A stretch of DNA of 64,000 bases, from assembly GCF_003345655.1 (NCBI RefSeq), contig NZ_QQOH01000003.1, positions 434,001 through 498,000 of the forward strand, given 5' to 3'. The stretch comes from Motiliproteus coralliicola (GTDB lineage Bacteria; Pseudomonadota; Gammaproteobacteria; Pseudomonadales; Balneatricaceae). Positions 57,222 through 64,000 of this stretch are shown one piece after another. A program made the position numbers and the translations under genes. Each line of letters starts with the position of its first letter. Position 1 is the stretch's first letter. Below the pieces are notes generated by a model that did no database searches, was not told the origin of the DNA, and was given only the letters and a program-made list of their open reading frames with translations.

Positions 57222-57514
57222 GCCTGAACCTCCGACGAGCTGTCAGAAGACGCTTCGGTTTCGGCTAAGGCTTCGGCATTGTCGGCCAGCGCCTGCTCCA
57301 GCACCCCCATCTCGGCAAACAGTGCCAGGGTTTTCTCGGCCTCATCCGGATCAACCTTATTCAGCGCGAAGCCCACGTGCATAATCACGTAGTCACCGAC
57401 CTGGACATCTTCCACCAGCGCCACCGACACCTGCTTCTTGACCCCGCCGATATCAACCAACGCGTTGTTGTCTTCGCACAGTTGCTCGACCCGAACCGGA
57501 ATCGCCAGACACAT
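57218..57514 (-). CDS. hypC: HypC/HupF family hydrogenase chaperone
   Basis: HypC carries iron intermediates with HypD and delivers them to the large-subunit precursor. From ATG at 57514 it begins MCLAIPVRV, with the essential Cys2. The 98 residues include GGVKKQVSVALVEDVQVGDYVIMHVGFA as the beta-barrel core, in outline. A C-terminal acidic tail (about 25 residues of Ala, Glu and Ser) exceeds the usual length. hypF ends 5 nt upstream. Confidence 0.95.
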   Translation of the reverse strand: MCLAIPVRVEQLCEDNNALVDIGGVKKQVSVALVEDVQVGDYVIMHVGFALNKVDPDEAEKTLALFAEMGVLEQALADNAEALAETEASSDSSSEVQA

Positions 57515-57519
57515 AAACT

Positions 57520-59934
57520 CTACCTCGTTAAAGCACCGCCAGCGCATGGCTGTTCGGTCTGTTGATCGGCACCAGCTCTCAGCCGTGCCTGTTCAATCGC
57601 CACCCAGGCCTGTCCCAACGCCAGGCCACTGTCGTTGGGAGGCAGTTGCTCGGCGCCATAGCATTGAAGCCCTTCCACGGACGCCAACGCCTGCTGCAAG
57701 CCACTAGACAGAATCCGGTTCAGCAGGCAACCGCCGCTAAGTACCACGGTATCGATACCGCTCTGTGCTCGAGCCCGAGTCACCCATTGGCTCAGCGCCT
57801 GAATCAATACCCGGTGGAATAGATCTGCTGCCTCGGCTTGTTTCCGCTGCGGTAGCGCCAACAGCAACGGGCTGAAATCGAGCCGGTTGTCGGCATCGAT
57901 CTGGAAATAGTTCTGCAGCTTCAAGGACGCTCTATCCTCAGGCGTTGCTTGCGCTTCACGGGCGGCCGACTCCAACCGCATCGCTGCTTCCGCTTCGTAG
58001 GAGCTCAGATCGCAGAGTCCGCTCAGCGAGGCCGCTGCATCGAACAGCCGCCCGGCACTGCTGGTTTGTGGGCAATGGCTGCGGTTTCGAATCATCTGCG
58101 TCAGCACCTCATAGCCGGGCCGATCGCCGTAACGCTGGCGAGCCAGCTGATCCTGGCCCTGCTCGATCAAAAAGCCCAAACCGATGCGCCAGGGTTCGCG
58201 GGCAGCACGATCGCCACCGGGCAGTGACAACGGTTTAAACGCGCCCAAGCGCGTCATCTTGCCCTGTTCAATCTTGAGCAGCTCACCGCCCCACAGGGTG
58301 CCGTCGTCCCCCAGCCCCAAGCCATCCAGCGTCAACGCCAGATAGGGTTGGTTTAGATGGTGTTCGGCGGCTACCGCTGCCGCGTGGGCATGGTGGTGCT
58401 GCACCTCAATCAGCGGCAGCTGTCGCTCGTTCGCCAATCGATGGGCAAACTGGCTGCTGTAGAAATCCGGATGCCGATCGCAAACCACCTGCTCGGGCTT
58501 GATCTGAAACAGCGCGCACAGATGATCCAAGGTCTGCTCCAGGTAGCGGCAGTTGTCCGGGTTATCCAGATCGCCGATATATTGCGACAGGTAGGCCTTG
58601 TCGCCCTGGGTGACACAGATGCTGTTCTTGAAGAAACCACCCAGCGCCAGGGTCGAAGGCCCCGAGCACGGTAACCGAACGACTTTCGGTGCCATCCCCC
58701 GGCCGCGCCGCACCACCGTCGACTGGCTGCCGGCGACGGAGTCGAGTCCCGGAAGCCCATTGACTACCGCATCGTCGCAGCGCATTTGAATATCTCGATC
58801 ATGCAACAGCAAGCAATCGGCAATCCCGCGCAGCTGGCTGACCGCCTCGTCGTTGCGGTACACCAGTGGACGCCCGCTGGCATTGGCGCTGGTCATCACC
58901 AGACGCAGCGATTGCGGTTGCTCGAGCCAGTCGGTTCCCGCCGGACAGCCGGCCGCCTGATGAAACAGCAGATGCTGAATCGGGGTATAGGGCAACATGA
59001 CCCCGAGCTGATTCAGTCCCGGCGCAATCGCATCCGGCAGGCCGTTATCGGGCTTTTGAGCCAGCAGTAGGATCGGCGCCTGGGCACTGCGAAGCGGAGC
59101 CAACTGTTCGGGTTCAAAGGAGACCAAGGATTCCAGCGATGCCGGACTGGCCACCATCACCGCCAGCGGCTTACTCAGGCGGTGCTTGCGTTGGCGCAAT
59201 CGTTCGACCGCCGCCGGGTTATCTGCATCGCAGGCCAGATGAAAACCACCAATCCCCTTGATCGCCACTATCTGTCCCTGCTGCAGCCGTTCAACCGCCG
59301 CTTCGATCGGATCGCTCACGCTTAACCGTTGACCCTCGCTGTCCGCCAGCCAAAGCTGCGGCCCGCAATCCGGGCAGGCGTTGGGCTGAGCGTGAAAACG
59401 GCGGTGCTGGGGGTTGGCGTACTCGTCGGCACAGCACGAACAGAGTTCAAACTTAGCCATGCTGGTGGCAGGTCGATCGTAGGGCAGTTGCCGGATGATG
59501 CTGTATCGCGGACCGCAGTGGGTGCAGTTGATAAAGGGATAGCGGTAGCGCCGATCGTTCGGCTCGAACAGCTCGCTCAAGCAGTCCGGGCAGGTGGCCG
59601 CGTCCGGTGCCACCTGGGTCTGAACCGGTCCGGCACCGCTGTGATCGATATAGAACGGGTGCTGCTGAAACAACGGCTTAATCTGATTATCGGGGTCCGG
59701 CAACGGTTGCTGCTCGAACTGATCGATCGAGGCCAGCGGCGGAATCTCGTCCTTCAACTGCCGGGAAAACTGCTCCAGCTGCTCGGCGCTGCAGAGCAGA
59801 TCGACCAGCACCCCGGCACCGTCGTTGAGCACCCGGCCCGGCAGCTTCAGCCGGGTCGCCAGCTGATAAACATGGGGGCGAAAGCCCACCCCCTGGACTT
59901 CACCGCCAATACGCAGTCGATGAAGGCCCACCAT
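57520..59934 (-). CDS. hypF: HypF, carbamoyltransferase of hydrogenase maturation
   Basis: HypF activates carbamoyl phosphate and loads HypE. The 804-residue protein has an acylphosphatase domain (IGGEVQGVGFRPHVYQLA), two zinc-finger pairs (CPDCLSELF, CTHCGPRYS, CSCCADEYA, CPDCGPQL), a YrdC-like domain (IVAIKGIGGFHLACDA) and a Kae1-like domain (VQHHHAHAAAVAAEH and VLSGGCLLNRIL). Length and order are normal. It lies 3 nt after the nickel permease gene. Confidence 0.97.
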   Translation of the reverse strand: MVGLHRLRIGGEVQGVGFRPHVYQLATRLKLPGRVLNDGAGVLVDLLCSAEQLEQFSRQLKDEIPPLASIDQFEQQPLPDPDNQIKPLFQQHPFYIDHSGAGPVQTQVAPDAATCPDCLSELFEPNDRRYRYPFINCTHCGPRYSIIRQLPYDRPATSMAKFELCSCCADEYANPQHRRFHAQPNACPDCGPQLWLADSEGQRLSVSDPIEAAVERLQQGQIVAIKGIGGFHLACDADNPAAVERLRQRKHRLSKPLAVMVASPASLESLVSFEPEQLAPLRSAQAPILLLAQKPDNGLPDAIAPGLNQLGVMLPYTPIQHLLFHQAAGCPAGTDWLEQPQSLRLVMTSANASGRPLVYRNDEAVSQLRGIADCLLLHDRDIQMRCDDAVVNGLPGLDSVAGSQSTVVRRGRGMAPKVVRLPCSGPSTLALGGFFKNSICVTQGDKAYLSQYIGDLDNPDNCRYLEQTLDHLCALFQIKPEQVVCDRHPDFYSSQFAHRLANERQLPLIEVQHHHAHAAAVAAEHHLNQPYLALTLDGLGLGDDGTLWGGELLKIEQGKMTRLGAFKPLSLPGGDRAAREPWRIGLGFLIEQGQDQLARQRYGDRPGYEVLTQMIRNRSHCPQTSSAGRLFDAAASLSGLCDLSSYEAEAAMRLESAAREAQATPEDRASLKLQNYFQIDADNRLDFSPLLLALPQRKQAEAADLFHRVLIQALSQWVTRARAQSGIDTVVLSGGCLLNRILSSGLQQALASVEGLQCYGAEQLPPNDSGLALGQAWVAIEQARLRAGADQQTEQPCAGGALTR

Positions 59935-59937
59935 GAC

Positions 59938-60684
59938 TTACAGGTAGCCGCTCAACAGGTGAGCGCCAAAACCTACCGCACTCAACGCCACCAAGGCCCG
60001 AGCGGCATCGACAATACGCTGACCCAGTCGGCTCAGGGTCTGGTATGCACCGCCCATCAGACCACCGAATACCAGCATCGAAATCACCACCCCAACACTG
60101 AACAACAACACGTAAGCCAACGCGTGGCCCACCGAGTCGAATCGGCTCAGAGGGATCAACACCAGCAGCGGCGCACTTCCGGCCACGCCATGCAGCATCC
60201 CCACCAGCACCGGTGAGTGACGCTCGCTAAGCTGTTTCAGTCGGCTCTTATCGTCTTGAGCTGTCTCGCCACCCTGTTGCGCGACGGTCTCGGATGGGTG
60301 CTCGATATGATCGTGCCGATGCCAGTGGGCATGTTCGATACGCGATCCGTGGCGGTGGAAACTGAAGGTGAAACGCTGACGCATCAGACTCCAGATCGCC
60401 CAGCCACCGATCACCACCAGCATCAAGCCGACCAGCGACTCGGCCGTGTGGCTCAGGGTTTCCGGGATCGCCAGGCTGAACAGATAGACCAGCGATGCGA
60501 TAAACAGCAGGGTCAAGCCATGCCCGATCGCCCAGCGGCGGCAAAACGCGACACAGCTACGCCAACCCGGACGACCGGACGCCAGCCCGGATACCGCCAT
60601 CACATGGTCGGCGTCGAGCGCGTGTAGCAGCCCCAGACCGAACGCCAGCGTCAGCGTCGCCTCAGTGGTCGAAACTTCCATCAT
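59938..60684 (-). CDS. nickel permease (NicO/UreH-like)
   Basis: This membrane protein of 248 residues has six or so helices and the metal-binding signature HALDADHVMAVSG, close to the HX4DH motif of nickel/cobalt permeases. A cytoplasmic loop is His-rich (HRHGSRIEHAHWHRHDHIEH). It probably supplies nickel for HypAB, which fits its place between the activator gene and hypF. The start overlaps the activator gene by 23 nt. GAGGAG precedes two adjacent ATGs; the second (60681) is better spaced. Confidence 0.85.
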   Translation of the reverse strand: MMEVSTTEATLTLAFGLGLLHALDADHVMAVSGLASGRPGWRSCVAFCRRWAIGHGLTLLFIASLVYLFSLAIPETLSHTAESLVGLMLVVIGGWAIWSLMRQRFTFSFHRHGSRIEHAHWHRHDHIEHPSETVAQQGGETAQDDKSRLKQLSERHSPVLVGMLHGVAGSAPLLVLIPLSRFDSVGHALAYVLLFSVGVVISMLVFGGLMGGAYQTLSRLGQRIVDAARALVALSAVGFGAHLLSGYL

Positions 60685-62179
60685 CTATCTCCTCGAAGGG
60701 GTCTACTTGGTAGCGTTTGAGTTTGTTGGCCAGCCCGACTCGGGACAGCCCCAACGACTGAGCTGCTTTACTTTTGTTGCCCTGGAAGTAATCCAGCGCC
60801 CGCAGAATCATCTGCCGTTCCAGCGCCTCGACCTGGGTTTTCAGATTCAGACGCGGACCGTCCTCGAAGGCATCGGCGACATAATCGTCCAGATCGACAG
60901 GATCGAGACTGCTCGCATCCTCAGAGCGTAATTGCGGTGACAGATGCTCGAGCTGTAACTGCTCCCGGTCTGGATCCGATTGGCTGAATACCAGCAGCCG
61001 CTGGATCTCGTTCTGCATCTCCCGGACGTTGCCCGGCCAGCTGTATGCCTGCAGGCTGGCTTTGACCGCCTCGCTGAAGCTAATCCCGGCACAATCGAAC
61101 GCCGGGCTGTATTCGCGCAGCAGGCTGTCGGCGATCGGCAGAATATCCATCGGTCGTTGCCGCAACGGCAATACCGGCAGCTCCACCGTGGTCAGGCGGT
61201 AGTAAAGATCCGCCCGGAACCGCTTGGCTTTCACCTCGGCCAGCAGGTCTCGATTGGTGGCGGCGACCACGCGAACATTGACCCGCTTGCTCTGATTGGA
61301 GCCCAGGGGCCGGATCTCGCCCTCCTGCAGTACCCGCAGCAGCTTGACCTGAAACGCCGGCGAGACCTCGCCGATCTCGTCCAGAAAGATGGTGCCGCCA
61401 TTGGCCTTCTCGAACAGGCCGACATGGTCGGTGGTGGCGCCGGTAAAGGCGCCCTTCTTGTGGCCAAACAACTCGCTCGACAGCAGCTCATCGTGCAACG
61501 CACCGCAGTTTTCGATCACGAAAGGTTTGTCGGCTCTGGGGCTGTTGTAGTGGATCGCCCGTGCCAGCAGCTCCTTGCCGGTACCGGATTCGCCACTGAT
61601 CATCACGCTGACATCGTAACGGGCCACCTGCTGCAGCCGTTCGATCAGCCCGTTCATCGGACTGTCGTCGGCCCGTACGATACGGTCGAGCCGGTACTCG
61701 CGCTTCAGCTCGCTACGCTGGCCCCGCAGCCGGGTTTCCAGGGTGCTGGCACTGAAGTTCAGCTCGTTGGCCAGCAACTGATTCTGTTGCTGTAGATGGA
61801 ACAGTTGGGCCGCGTTCTTGACCACATTGAGCAGTTGCTCGGGATGCCAGGGCTTGGTCAGGTAGTGGAAAATACCGGCCTGGTTGATGGCGCGGATAAT
61901 ATTCTCCGAATCGGTATAACCGGAGATGATAATCCGCGGTATCTGAGACCAGCGCTCGCGGGTATCGGCCAGGAATTCGACCCCGGTGCGCTCGGGCATC
62001 CGCTGGTCGCACAGAATCACCTGCACCGGTTGCTGCTCCAGCACCGCTTCGGCCTCTGCGGCACTGTTGGCGCAGATCACCTCGAAGTCATCGTCCAGCG
62101 CCCGAGTGATGGTCTCCAGCGAACGGACCTCGTCATCGACGACCAGGACCCGATCCAATTCGTTGGCGTAGCCGCCCAT
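60662..62179 (-). CDS. hupR: HupR/HoxA-type sigma-54-dependent response regulator
   Basis: This NtrC-family activator probably controls hydrogenase gene expression. It has a receiver domain (residues 10-125, phospho-acceptor Asp58 in ILCDQRMP), an AAA+ domain with Walker A GESGTGKE, the sigma-54 contact motif GAFTGA and [12 protein letters not shown], and a Fis-type helix-turn-helix at the C-terminus ([22 protein letters not shown]). In HupR the unphosphorylated form is active. The partner kinase is not in the window. It needs RpoN, encoded at 24746. Confidence 0.92.
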   Translation of the reverse strand: MGGYANELDRVLVVDDEVRSLETITRALDDDFEVICANSAAEAEAVLEQQPVQVILCDQRMPERTGVEFLADTRERWSQIPRIIISGYTDSENIIRAINQAGIFHYLTKPWHPEQLLNVVKNAAQLFHLQQQNQLLANELNFSASTLETRLRGQRSELKREYRLDRIVRADDSPMNGLIERLQQVARYDVSVMISGESGTGKELLARAIHYNSPRADKPFVIENCGALHDELLSSELFGHKKGAFTGATTDHVGLFEKANGGTIFLDEIGEVSPAFQVKLLRVLQEGEIRPLGSNQSKRVNVRVVAATNRDLLAEVKAKRFRADLYYRLTTVELPVLPLRQRPMDILPIADSLLREYSPAFDCAGISFSEAVKASLQAYSWPGNVREMQNEIQRLLVFSQSDPDREQLQLEHLSPQLRSEDASSLDPVDLDDYVADAFEDGPRLNLKTQVEALERQMILRALDYFQGNKSKAAQSLGLSRVGLANKLKRYQVDPFEEIDDGSFDH

Positions 62180-62180
62180 A

Positions 62181-63188
62181 TTAACCTACGCCCTGCCCGG
62201 TCAGGCCCTGGGCCAGGTTGGCTTCAATGGCGCTGATCCGTTGTCGCAGCGGCTCCAGCTGTTGCTCGAGCAAGGCTCGGCGACGCTGTTCCAGCCACTG
62301 ATACCACTCGGCCATGCCCTCGCCACTGGTGGCCGAGCAGCGGATCACCTCGATCTCGGGGTTCACCTTGCGGGCGTTTTCGATACAGCGTTCGACGTCG
62401 AAGTTCAGGTGCGGCAACAGGTCGACCTTGTTCAACAGCAACAGGTCGGATGCATGGAACATATCCGGGTACTTGAGCGGTTTGTCTTCGCCCTCGGTGA
62501 CCGACAGGATCGCCACCTTGTGGGCCTCACCCAGATCAAACTCGGCCGGACAAACCAGGTTGCCGACATTCTCGATAAACAGCAGTCCCTGATCGCCAAA
62601 CTCAAGCTGTTCCAGCGCATGACCGACCATATGGGCGTCCAGATGGCAGCCCTTGCCGGTATTGACCTGAATCGCCTGCACCCCGGTGCTGCGGATCCGC
62701 TCGGCATCGTTGGCGGTCTCCTGATCGCCTTCGATCACCGCCAGATCGATCTGCCCCTGGATATCCTCCAGCGTCCGGGTTAACAGTGTGGTCTTGCCCG
62801 AACCCGGGCTGGAAACCAGATTCAACGCCAGAATCGAGCGCGCCGCAAAACGGCTGCGATTGACGGCGGCGTACTGATCGTTCTTCGACAGGATGCTCTG
62901 TTCGATCTGAATCATCCGGGTCTGACTCAGTCCCGGCGCATGGGAGCGGGCGGGCCCGGCACCGAAGTGAAGGTTATCGCCGTCACGACTCAGCGCCGCT
63001 TCGGCACTACCGCCATGTTCATGGTTATGATCGTGATGGTGGTGATGGCCGCAGCTATGGCCATGATCGTGAGCATGGCTGTGATCGTGGCTATGGTCCT
63101 CGGAGTGGCTGTGATCTCGCGACAGCGCAGCACCTTCAATCCGGGTCTGGCCATGGCTGCATCCGCAACTGGTACACATAGGGCTCAC
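62181..63188 (-). CDS. hypB: HypB, hydrogenase nickel-insertion GTPase
   Basis: HypB stores and delivers nickel with HypA. The 335-residue protein has the N-terminal CTSCGCSHG metal site, a very long His/Asp-rich segment (residues about 24-60) and the GTPase motifs [18 protein letters not shown] and NKVDLLPHL. The His-rich tract is typical of nickel-storing HypB. GAGGAG lies 8 nt before the ATG. An 11-bp hairpin precedes the gene. Confidence 0.96.
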   Translation of the reverse strand: MSPMCTSCGCSHGQTRIEGAALSRDHSHSEDHSHDHSHAHDHGHSCGHHHHHDHNHEHGGSAEAALSRDGDNLHFGAGPARSHAPGLSQTRMIQIEQSILSKNDQYAAVNRSRFAARSILALNLVSSPGSGKTTLLTRTLEDIQGQIDLAVIEGDQETANDAERIRSTGVQAIQVNTGKGCHLDAHMVGHALEQLEFGDQGLLFIENVGNLVCPAEFDLGEAHKVAILSVTEGEDKPLKYPDMFHASDLLLLNKVDLLPHLNFDVERCIENARKVNPEIEVIRCSATSGEGMAEWYQWLEQRRRALLEQQLEPLRQRISAIEANLAQGLTGQGVG

Positions 63189-63204
63189 TCCTCTTATTCT
63201 GTCC

Positions 63205-63240
63205 GAATCCGCTGCCCTACTAAGCCTCTGCAGCGGATTC
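63205..63240 (-). other. 11-bp perfect hairpin in the hypA-hypB spacer
   Basis: GAATCCGCTGC (63205-63215) and GCAGCGGATTC (63230-63240) pair perfectly around a 14-nt loop, about 17 nt before the hypB start. No T-run follows on the minus strand, so it is more likely an mRNA structure than a terminator. Confidence 0.6.
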
Positions 63241-63300
63241 TATTTCTGCTTACTCGACGCCCGATTTACGCGCCCTTTAACCTATCCAGCCAGTCTGCGC

Positions 63301-63642
63301 TCAGCTGACTTCCAGTTCCTTGATCAACATCTGATTTCCCCCGGTTACCTGGATTTTGTAGCCGCCGCACAGCGGGCAGGGGTCGTACAGCGCCTGATGC
63401 TCAACACTCTGGGAGCAGTCCATGCACCAGCCGATACCGGGGGTTTCGGTGATGGTCAAACTGGCCCCCTCGGCCAGGGTGCCGCGAATCACCGCGTCAA
63501 AGCAGAATCGCATCGACTCGACCTCAACATTGGACAACCGACCGATCTCCAGATGGACCGCCGTGACCAGCTCAAACTGCTGGCTCTGGGCCTGCTCTTC
63601 AATCAGCTGAATCATCCCTTCAGCCAGCGACATTTCATGCAT
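63301..63642 (-). CDS. hypA: HypA, hydrogenase nickel incorporation protein
   Basis: HypA delivers nickel to the hydrogenase large subunit with HypB. The 113-residue protein starts MHEMSLAEG, with the nickel ligand His2. It has RFCFDAVIRGTLAEGA and two zinc-ribbon Cys pairs, CMDC and CPLCGG. It lies between hupK and hypB, 112 nt before hypB. Confidence 0.96.
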   Translation of the reverse strand: MHEMSLAEGMIQLIEEQAQSQQFELVTAVHLEIGRLSNVEVESMRFCFDAVIRGTLAEGASLTITETPGIGWCMDCSQSVEHQALYDPCPLCGGYKIQVTGGNQMLIKELEVS

Positions 63643-63709
63643 TTAAGCTACCTCTGAATAATGCACCGACGGGTGACGTCAAGGTTTAACCTCGCCCCCA
63701 ACGCTCGAT

Positions 63710-64000
63710 TTACGCCTGGATCCTGACTTCGAAAGGCACGCAGGGATCCAATGCCAGGGCGATCTGTTCCAGTGCCAGCTTTCGCTGCGGATGGTCGATA
63801 CCGACCTGACTGGCCAAGCGGCTGAACTGACCTTGCGGATGAAAATTCCACTCGGTCGGGGCGCAGATCCGGTACTCGGCGATCTCTGTCTCGCTCGCGT
63901 CCAGCTTGACCCAGTGCAGCAGTAATCCCCGTACGCTGTTGACCCACCCCAGTCGCCCCTCATCCAGCGCAACCGAACCGCAGATGCCCTGCGGCTGCAG
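63710..64000 (-). CDS. hupK: HupK-like hydrogenase scaffold, C-terminal part
   Basis: The gene enters from the right edge; 96 codons and the TAA (63712-63710) are present. The translation includes VRGLLLHWVKLD, CAPTEWNFHPQGQFSRL and ends LDPCVPFEVRIQA. This is the C-terminal region of the NiFe-hydrogenase large-subunit superfamily, but the usual DPCXXCXXH metal site reads DPCVPFEV, as in the HupK/HoxV scaffold proteins. It would help assemble the Fe centre rather than catalyse. It lies 67 nt upstream of hypA. Confidence 0.8.
   Translation of the reverse strand: MQPQGICGSVALDEGRLGWVNSVRGLLLHWVKLDASETEIAEYRICAPTEWNFHPQGQFSRLASQVGIDHPQRKLALEQIALALDPCVPFEVRIQA

Noticed and set aside
63648-63972. 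Two short minus-strand frames with start codons at the right edge
   Set aside because: A third frame, open to the edge without a start, encodes the HupK-like C-terminus with strong motifs.

Overview
The window reads as a chromosomal segment of a moderately GC-rich gammaproteobacterium. The evidence is family content and order: the mla, kdsD-kdsC-lptCAB, rpoN-hpf-ptsN-rapZ-HPr run, the mreBCD-maf-rng-yhdP run and gatCAB are all arranged as in Gammaproteobacteria. The accessory genes suggest a facultative anaerobe that denitrifies through cytochrome cd1 and oxidises hydrogen with an [NiFe] hydrogenase, as in sulfur- or hydrogen-oxidising Chromatiales-type bacteria. The genus is not determinable from this sequence and that placement is inference.

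Layout. 1-2.4 kb: the start of a MOSC-domain protein, a MITE-like element touching the dsbC stop codon, dsbC and xerD, followed by 0.7 kb of palindrome-rich non-coding DNA. 3.1-17.4 kb: a denitrification block. It has an octaheme NapC/NirT-type quinol dehydrogenase fused to two nearly identical ethylbenzene-dehydrogenase-like haem domains, then nirS with an FNR/DNR-type promoter, then nirC-F-D-L-G-H-J-N for haem d1 synthesis and insertion. cysG (siroheme synthase, TTG start) and a triheme membrane cytochrome lie divergently. nirE is absent, so CysG probably supplies the precursor. 17.5-28.3 kb: envelope and regulation genes: mlaFED-B without mlaC, yrbG, kdsDC, lptCAB, rpoN, hpf, ptsN, rapZ and HPr. 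28.4-33.8 kb: darP, a spermidine-synthase-like protein, YceI with cytochrome b561, a PEP-CTERM surface protein and a Rap1a-like/peptidoglycan-binding protein. 33.8-44.1 kb: the Nit hydrolase, metallo-beta-lactamase, yhdP, rng, maf and mreDCB block, with mreC apparently starting at ATT. 44.4-53.1 kb: gatCAB, an unusual trypsin-like protease, glutathione-dependent formaldehyde dehydrogenase, two solute-binding-like proteins without transporter partners, and a YeeE/YedE pair. 53.2-64 kb: a hydrogenase maturation operon read leftward: hupK (partial), hypA, hypB, a HupR/HoxA-type sigma-54 activator, a nickel permease, hypF, hypC, hypD, hypE and hypX.

How the parts fit. Quinol electrons could reach NirS through the fused octaheme cytochrome, while CysG-NirDLGH-NirJ-NirF-NirN make haem d1 for NirS. 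The Hyp proteins build the NiFe(CN)2CO centre, with HypX implying CO production under air. RpoN, encoded at 24.7 kb, is the sigma factor that the HupR-type activator at 60.7 kb would need. The most unusual item is the NapC/tandem-domain fusion beside nirS.
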